In this document: piece by piece, positions 60,571 through 64,000 of the stretch
How positions within the stretch are numbered: the first letter of the stretch is position 1
Layout of the letters: each line of letters begins with the position of its first letter
NCBI RefSeq assembly: GCF_023278185.1
Contig: NZ_CP066357.1
Location: 124,001-188,000, forward strand
Direction of reading: 5' to 3'
Length of the DNA: 64,000 nucleotides
Source of the DNA: Bradyrhizobium elkanii USDA 76
Lineage (GTDB): Bacteria > Pseudomonadota > Alphaproteobacteria > Rhizobiales > Xanthobacteraceae
The notes under the pieces: generated by a model
The model's database searches: none
Told to the model about the DNA's origin: nothing
Seen by the model: the letters and a program-made list of their open reading frames with translations, nothing else
Translations under genes and position numbers: made by a program

Positions 60571-61497
60571 ATGAACAGGAATGGAGAAAAGGTGCGAGGC
60601 GACCTGTACGCCCGCATCACGGACCGCATTGTCGCTGAGCTCGAACGCGGCGTGCGCCCCTGGGTTCAACCTTGGGCCACCGCGAATATGGCAGGCCACA
60701 TCACGCGACCGCTGCGACACAACGGACAGCCCTATACGGGCATCAACGTCGTGCTGCTTTGGTCAGAAGCCGTCGCGCGCGGCTTCCGCTCTTCGATCTG
60801 GATGACGTTCAAGCAGGCCAGCGAACTCGGCGCGCACGTCCGTAAGGGCGAGACCGGCAGCACTGTGGTTTATGCGAGCCGCTTCACCAAGACAGAGACC
60901 GACACTCACGGCGACGAAGTCGAAAGGGATATCCCCTTCTTGAAGGCCTATACCGTGTTTTGCGTCGACCAGATCGATGGCTTGCCCGAGCATTATTACG
61001 GTCGGCCGGCCGCTGTCGCATCAACGATCGAGCGTAACGCGAGCGCCGACGCTTTCTTTGCCAATACCGGCGCGCTTGTTCGGCATGGCGGCTCGATGGC
61101 GTTTTACGCGCCCTCGTCCGATCACATTCAGATGCCGACGATCGAAAGTTTTCGCGACACCGCCTCCTATGTCGCCGTCAGAGCCCATGAAACCGTGCAC
61201 TGGACCGCTCCCGCTCACCGCGTTAATCGCGATCTCAGCCGTTACAGCAAGGATCGGAGCGAACGCGCGCGCGAAGAGTTGATTGCCGAACTCGGGAGCT
61301 GTTTCCTCTGCGCGGATCTCGGGATCTCTCCCGAACTCGAACCGCGACCTGATCATGCAAGCTACCTCGCATCGTGGTTGGAATTTTTATCGAGTGAGAA
61401 GCGCTTTATCTTCTCGGCTGCCGCGCATGCGCAACGCGCCGTCGCCTATCTGCACGACCAGCAGCCGAACGCCGCTGAAGTCGAAGAGGCAGCATGA
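60571..61497 (+). CDS. ardC: ArdC-family antirestriction protein
   Basis: 308 residues from ATG 60571 behind GGAGG. ArdC-N ssDNA-binding domain (DLYARITDRIVAELERGVRP, WVQPWA, GINVVLLWSEA, RKGETGSTVVYASRF) and C-terminal zincin-like domain with HETVH (about 206-210) and a downstream Glu in REELIAELGSCFL. The ArdC family protects incoming single-stranded DNA and counters restriction during conjugation. Long leader of about 260 bases upstream. Intact, including the metalloprotease-like triad. Confidence 0.92.
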   Translation: MNRNGEKVRGDLYARITDRIVAELERGVRPWVQPWATANMAGHITRPLRHNGQPYTGINVVLLWSEAVARGFRSSIWMTFKQASELGAHVRKGETGSTVVYASRFTKTETDTHGDEVERDIPFLKAYTVFCVDQIDGLPEHYYGRPAAVASTIERNASADAFFANTGALVRHGGSMAFYAPSSDHIQMPTIESFRDTASYVAVRAHETVHWTAPAHRVNRDLSRYSKDRSERAREELIAELGSCFLCADLGISPELEPRPDHASYLASWLEFLSSEKRFIFSAAAHAQRAVAYLHDQQPNAAEVEEAA

Positions 61498-61805
61498 TAC
61501 ATGATGAGCGCATAACGTGATTGGCGCCGGCGCTTAGCTATCCGGTGATTCAGGGCAGAGATCCGGCCTTGTTGGCCGCTCGAGGGCCAGTGTCCGTTCA
61601 TTCCTCGTTCTGCGCCACCTGATTGTGGCCTTGCGTGCCGTCGTTCGAGGAAGACGACGTTCTGACTTTGCACAGGTCGTCGCTGTGCCGAGCAAATCTC
61701 GCTCGCGGCCTGCGGATTCACTTTCGGGCCGCGAGGCTCGCTTGACGGCAGAGTAGCGCGCTTACCCGTTTCGGGCTTCGACCCGCAAGCCTGAGGAATT
61801 GAAAG
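61498..61805. other. Leader region, no gene seen
   Basis: About 300 bases between ardC and a small ORF; GC-rich with partial inverted repeats. Confidence 0.3.
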
Positions 61806-61925
61806 ATGTGTGCGGTGAGCGGTGATCGGGTTGTTTCGTCGGTCAAGGTTTCGATGGTCGCCATTGTCGGTTTCCTCGGCCATTTCTTCTGGCACACCCA
61901 CGTCGTCCTCGATTGGCATGTCTGA
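61806..61925 (+). CDS. Possible 39-residue membrane peptide
   Basis: ATG 61806 eight bases after GAGGAA; hydrophobic middle VSMVAIVGFLGHFFWHTHVV. Could be a leader peptide or a tiny membrane protein upstream of the DUF736 gene. Confidence 0.35.
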   Translation: MCAVSGDRVVSSVKVSMVAIVGFLGHFFWHTHVVLDWHV

Positions 61926-62156
61926 CCGAAGGGCGCCGTCGCTTGAGCGCCGCCTCGCTCTTATCCCCGCAACAGCCGGTTACGACTTTCTTCCCCTGGC
62001 CGCTGCGCGCCCATTCCTCGCGCAAGCCAAGAAAGTCGTGCCCGGGCTGCCCTCTACTGCGTGCCGGCCCCTTCGGGGTGCGGGTCGATCGCCTCCGGTC
62101 TGTCGCCAGCCATCGAGGCCGCGATGGGCGGCCCGGAAAACTGAAAGGACACGACA

Positions 62157-62468
62157 ATGGCGACCATCGGCACCTTCACCTCGACCGGCAACGGCTTCTC
62201 CGGCACGGTTCGCACCCTCGCTCTCAATGCCAAAGCCAAGCTAGTTCGGGTCGAGAATCCCTCCGACAAGGGACCGCACTTCCGCATCTTCGCCGGCAAT
62301 GTCGAGCTGGGAGCGGCTTGGCAGAAGACCGCCAGGGACACCGAGCGCGATTACCTTTCGGTCAAGCTGGACGATCCGAGCTTCCCGGCTCCGATCTATG
62401 CCACCCTGATCGAGGTGGAGCGCCAGGACGGCCTACAGCTCATCTGGTCCCGCCCGAATCGGGATTGA
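62157..62468 (+). CDS. DUF736 family protein
   Basis: 103 residues; DUF736 signature [69 protein letters not shown]. The family is a small beta protein widespread in alphaproteobacterial plasmids and ICEs, often near ParB, ArdC and Tra genes; function unknown. Followed by a clear hairpin terminator. Confidence 0.92.
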   Translation: MATIGTFTSTGNGFSGTVRTLALNAKAKLVRVENPSDKGPHFRIFAGNVELGAAWQKTARDTERDYLSVKLDDPSFPAPIYATLIEVERQDGLQLIWSRPNRD

Positions 62469-62481
62469 GGGCCCACGCAAC

Positions 62482-62503
62482 GGCCCCGCCGAAAGGCGGG
62501 GCC
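62482..62503 (+). terminator. Terminator hairpin after DUF736
   Basis: GGCCCCGCC-GAAA-GGCGGGGCC then ATTT: perfect 9-base stem with a GNRA tetraloop, 13 bases after the stop codon. Confidence 0.75.
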
Positions 62504-62566
62504 ATTTGCCCGCTGTCACAGCCTCGGCTCACGGGGCCGTGATAGTCCCTGGTGCATGTCATTCAA

Positions 62567-62577
62567 ATGTATTACAT
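62567..62577. promoter_or_regulatory. Operator-like palindrome of the toxin-antitoxin genes
   Basis: ATGTATTACAT, perfect with a central T, 25-35 bases before the antitoxin start; position suits autorepression by the RelB-like protein. Confidence 0.5.
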
Positions 62578-62601
62578 CTAGCTACGAATAAGGAGGTCGC
62601 T

Positions 62602-62910
62602 ATGGCTTCGAATGCCTTGGTCCAAACCCGCATCGATGCGGACGTGAAGGAAAAGGCCACTGCGGTTCTGGAAAATATGGGTCTCACGGTATCCGACGCC
62701 GTGCGGATCCTGCTGACGCGCACGGCCAATGAAGGGATGCTTCCGCTGGAGCTCGTGAGCAACAGCCAAGCTTACGATACCTGGTTTCGTGAGAAGGTGC
62801 GCCAGGCGTTGGCCGACACGCGGCCTGATATCGATGATTCCGAGGTCGAAGCGCATTTCGCACAACGCCGTGCCGCTGCGCTTCGAAAAGCGCCGGAGCA
62901 GGAACGGTGA
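62602..62910 (+). CDS. RelB/DinJ-family antitoxin
   Basis: 102 residues: ribbon-helix-helix N-terminus (ALVQTRIDADVKEKATAVLE, MGLTVSDAVRILLTRTANEG) as in RelB/DinJ, then a flexible toxin-binding tail. ATG 62602 follows AAGGAGG. The stop overlaps the toxin start (GTGA). Neutralises the partner and represses the pair. Probably stabilises the ICE. Intact. Confidence 0.9.
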   Translation: MASNALVQTRIDADVKEKATAVLENMGLTVSDAVRILLTRTANEGMLPLELVSNSQAYDTWFREKVRQALADTRPDIDDSEVEAHFAQRRAAALRKAPEQER

Positions 62911-63203
62911 AACTCGTCTGGTCGCGCTTCGCGTTGTCCGATCGCGACAGCATCTTCAGCTACATCGAGGCCGAGAATCCTCGTGCCGCGGTCCATGTCG
63001 ACGAACAGATTGCGAATGCCGCGCGGCGCCTGCTCGACTTTCCGGATAGCGGTCGGCCGGGCCGTGTCGCTGGGACGCGCGAGTTGGTCATTCCGCGTAC
63101 ATCTTATGTCGCGGCGTACCTGGTCGACGGCGATACCGTTCGCATCTTGCGCGTGCTCCATGGCGCGCAGATGTGGCCTGACGAACTTACCAACGACGAT
63201 TGA
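62907..63203 (+). CDS. RelE/ParE-family toxin
   Basis: 98 residues from GTG 62907: VWSRFALSDRDSIFSYIEAE, NAARRLLDFPDSGRPGRVAG, TRELVIPRTSYVAAYLVDGD, VRILRVLHGAQMW. The ending matches ParE more than ribosome-dependent RelE, so gyrase is the more likely target. Coupled to the antitoxin by overlap. Intact. Confidence 0.88.
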   Translation: MKLVWSRFALSDRDSIFSYIEAENPRAAVHVDEQIANAARRLLDFPDSGRPGRVAGTRELVIPRTSYVAAYLVDGDTVRILRVLHGAQMWPDELTNDD

Positions 63204-63492
63204 GGCGGCTCCGTACAGTATCGTGCGACCAGCTGGACGAGCAAGTTTCGATTTATCGCTTATATCGTAGGTTGGCTACGATAAGTACGATCAAACTAAA
63301 TCTTCAAGCCTTCGTCTCGCGTGCGTGCCGGGCGAATAAAGGCCTAGGTCAGCGTCTCGAGCGTGACCGGAGTTTTCGTCACCCTCGGGCGCTGGGAACG
63401 GCCGCTGCGCTGGATTCAACCGCGCGGCATTTTTGTTGGTGCCTTATTGAGACGGTCTTTCAGCCGAGCGTTCACAGCACGGACTTTCGCCT
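63204..63492. other. Intergenic with one inverted repeat
   Basis: No gene seen; the inverted repeat is described separately. Contains the convergent ends of the toxin gene and the DUF1612 gene. Confidence 0.5.
63263..63283. promoter_or_regulatory. Inverted repeat TATCGTAG-GTTGG-CTACGATA
   Basis: 8-base perfect arms, 5-base loop, in an AT-rich island of otherwise GC-rich sequence. Could be an operator or a hairpin between two convergent genes. Confidence 0.5.
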
Positions 63493-64000
63493 CTACAGGA
63501 CGCCCCACGCCCGGTAGCGTCCCCGCCCGGTCGCCTCGCGCAGGCCGAGCTCGGCGACCAGGTTTTGGGCAGCACGGGGAGTGATCCCGAGTTCCGCCGC
63601 GATCATGCCCGCCGAGACGATCGGCCTCGTCAGCACGTAATCGAGGAGAGCCGGCAGTTTTGAAGTGGCGCGACGGCCGGCGAGTTTTCGGGCGAGCAGG
63701 TTTCTGGTCATCAGCCAGCGGTCGTGATCCTTGCGGCCAGACTCGGCGGCGGCCGTCATGGCCTCTAGGTGCACGACCAAACGCGCTGCGACGTCGCGCG
63801 GCCGCCGGCGCTCACGCGGAATGCTTTTCAGCCCAGCATGCAGGCACGGCAGATGCGATCGCGTTTTGCCGCGGTCTCTCAACAATGCCGCGGCGAGCAG
63901 GCGGCCGAGCCAAGGCGTGTGCTCGAGCGGTTCGATCTCACCCCAGGCGTCGGCGGCAATTGCCCCCGCCAGGGTCGGCGGCAAGCCGCGAGTCTGGTCG
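63493..64000 (-). CDS. DUF1612/HTH protein (RHE_PE00001-like), 5' end beyond window
   Basis: At least 169 residues are visible; the frame is open to the window edge. WLGRLLAAALLRDRGKTRSH, LPCLHAGLKSIPRERRRPRD and DHDRWLMTRNLLARKLAGRR belong to DUF1612, and SAGMIAAELGITPRAAQNLV, AELGLREATGRGRYRAWG to the C-terminal winged HTH. These proteins are common on rhizobial plasmids and ICEs and are probably regulators. The TTG at 63984 is unlikely to be the start. Confidence 0.85.
   Translation of the reverse strand, partial: DQTRGLPPTLAGAIAADAWGEIEPLEHTPWLGRLLAAALLRDRGKTRSHLPCLHAGLKSIPRERRRPRDVAARLVVHLEAMTAAAESGRKDHDRWLMTRNLLARKLAGRRATSKLPALLDYVLTRPIVSAGMIAAELGITPRAAQNLVAELGLREATGRGRYRAWGVL

Noticed and set aside
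1..64000. tRNA genes or a tRNA-type attachment site for the ICE
   Set aside because: No tRNA-like sequence or duplicated tRNA 3' end was noticed on reading; a covariance-model scan (tRNAscan-SE) would be needed to exclude it.

Overview
The window looks like the accessory genome of a Bradyrhizobium-type symbiont (Rhizobiales). Three things point there: a NopT-type type III effector preceded by a TtsI-box-like motif, a second candidate effector behind a better tts box, and a dense insertion-sequence graveyard joined to an integrative-conjugative-element (ICE) backbone. No tRNA, rRNA or CRISPR array was recognised, and all calls come from reading the sequence, without database searches.

Left half (1 to about 29.6 kb): a symbiosis-island-like mosaic. 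It holds IS21, an unclassified integrase-like IS, a frameshifted serine-recombinase module, several IS66 elements or pieces, IS3 (three), IS110 (two intact plus fragments), IS630 (one intact, one dead), IS6 and an IS50-like IS4 remnant. Many are nested, and some boundaries can be read from inverted repeats or target duplications: IS110 inside IS3 twice, IS66 inside a DUF2235-like remnant, IS6 joining two truncated genes. Only a few non-IS genes survive: nopT (6.1-6.9 kb), a TauD-type dioxygenase (13.5-14.4 kb), the candidate effector (22.2-23.4 kb) and a 45-residue membrane peptide (27.7 kb). Relics of a relaxase, a Rieske oxygenase, an amidohydrolase and a methyltransferase lie at 27-29.6 kb.

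Middle (30 to 44.9 kb): a compact minus-strand conjugation operon. The order is traI (acyl-homoserine-lactone synthase), virB1-like, virB2, virB3, virB4, virB5, eexN, virB6, virB7-like, virB8, virB9, virB10, virB11, virD4/traG and an LPD7 protein. Start and stop codons mostly overlap. A LuxR-type regulator (traR) is divergent from traI, and the space between them carries a perfect CTGTCAG-TT-CTGACAG palindrome plus a related degenerate copy. The transfer machinery reads as intact, except that the VirB1-like protein appears to lack the catalytic glutamate and no intact relaxase is present in the window.

Right part (45 to 64 kb): plus-strand ICE backbone. It comprises a DUF3991/TOPRIM protein (stop codon plus IS5 insertion), DUF1419 (two frameshifts), a 1700-residue methylase-helicase, a ParB-like protein, conserved hypotheticals, a DUF7007 gene split by an IS110 element, an ArdC antirestriction protein, a DUF736 protein, a RelB/ParE-type toxin-antitoxin pair and a DUF1612/HTH protein running off the end. 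Several of these genes have long GC-rich leaders with perfect hairpins.

Inferred overall picture: a quorum-sensing-controlled VirB-type ICE backbone whose transfer operon is preserved while some establishment genes are decaying, next to an IS-riddled symbiotic cargo region encoding type III effectors.
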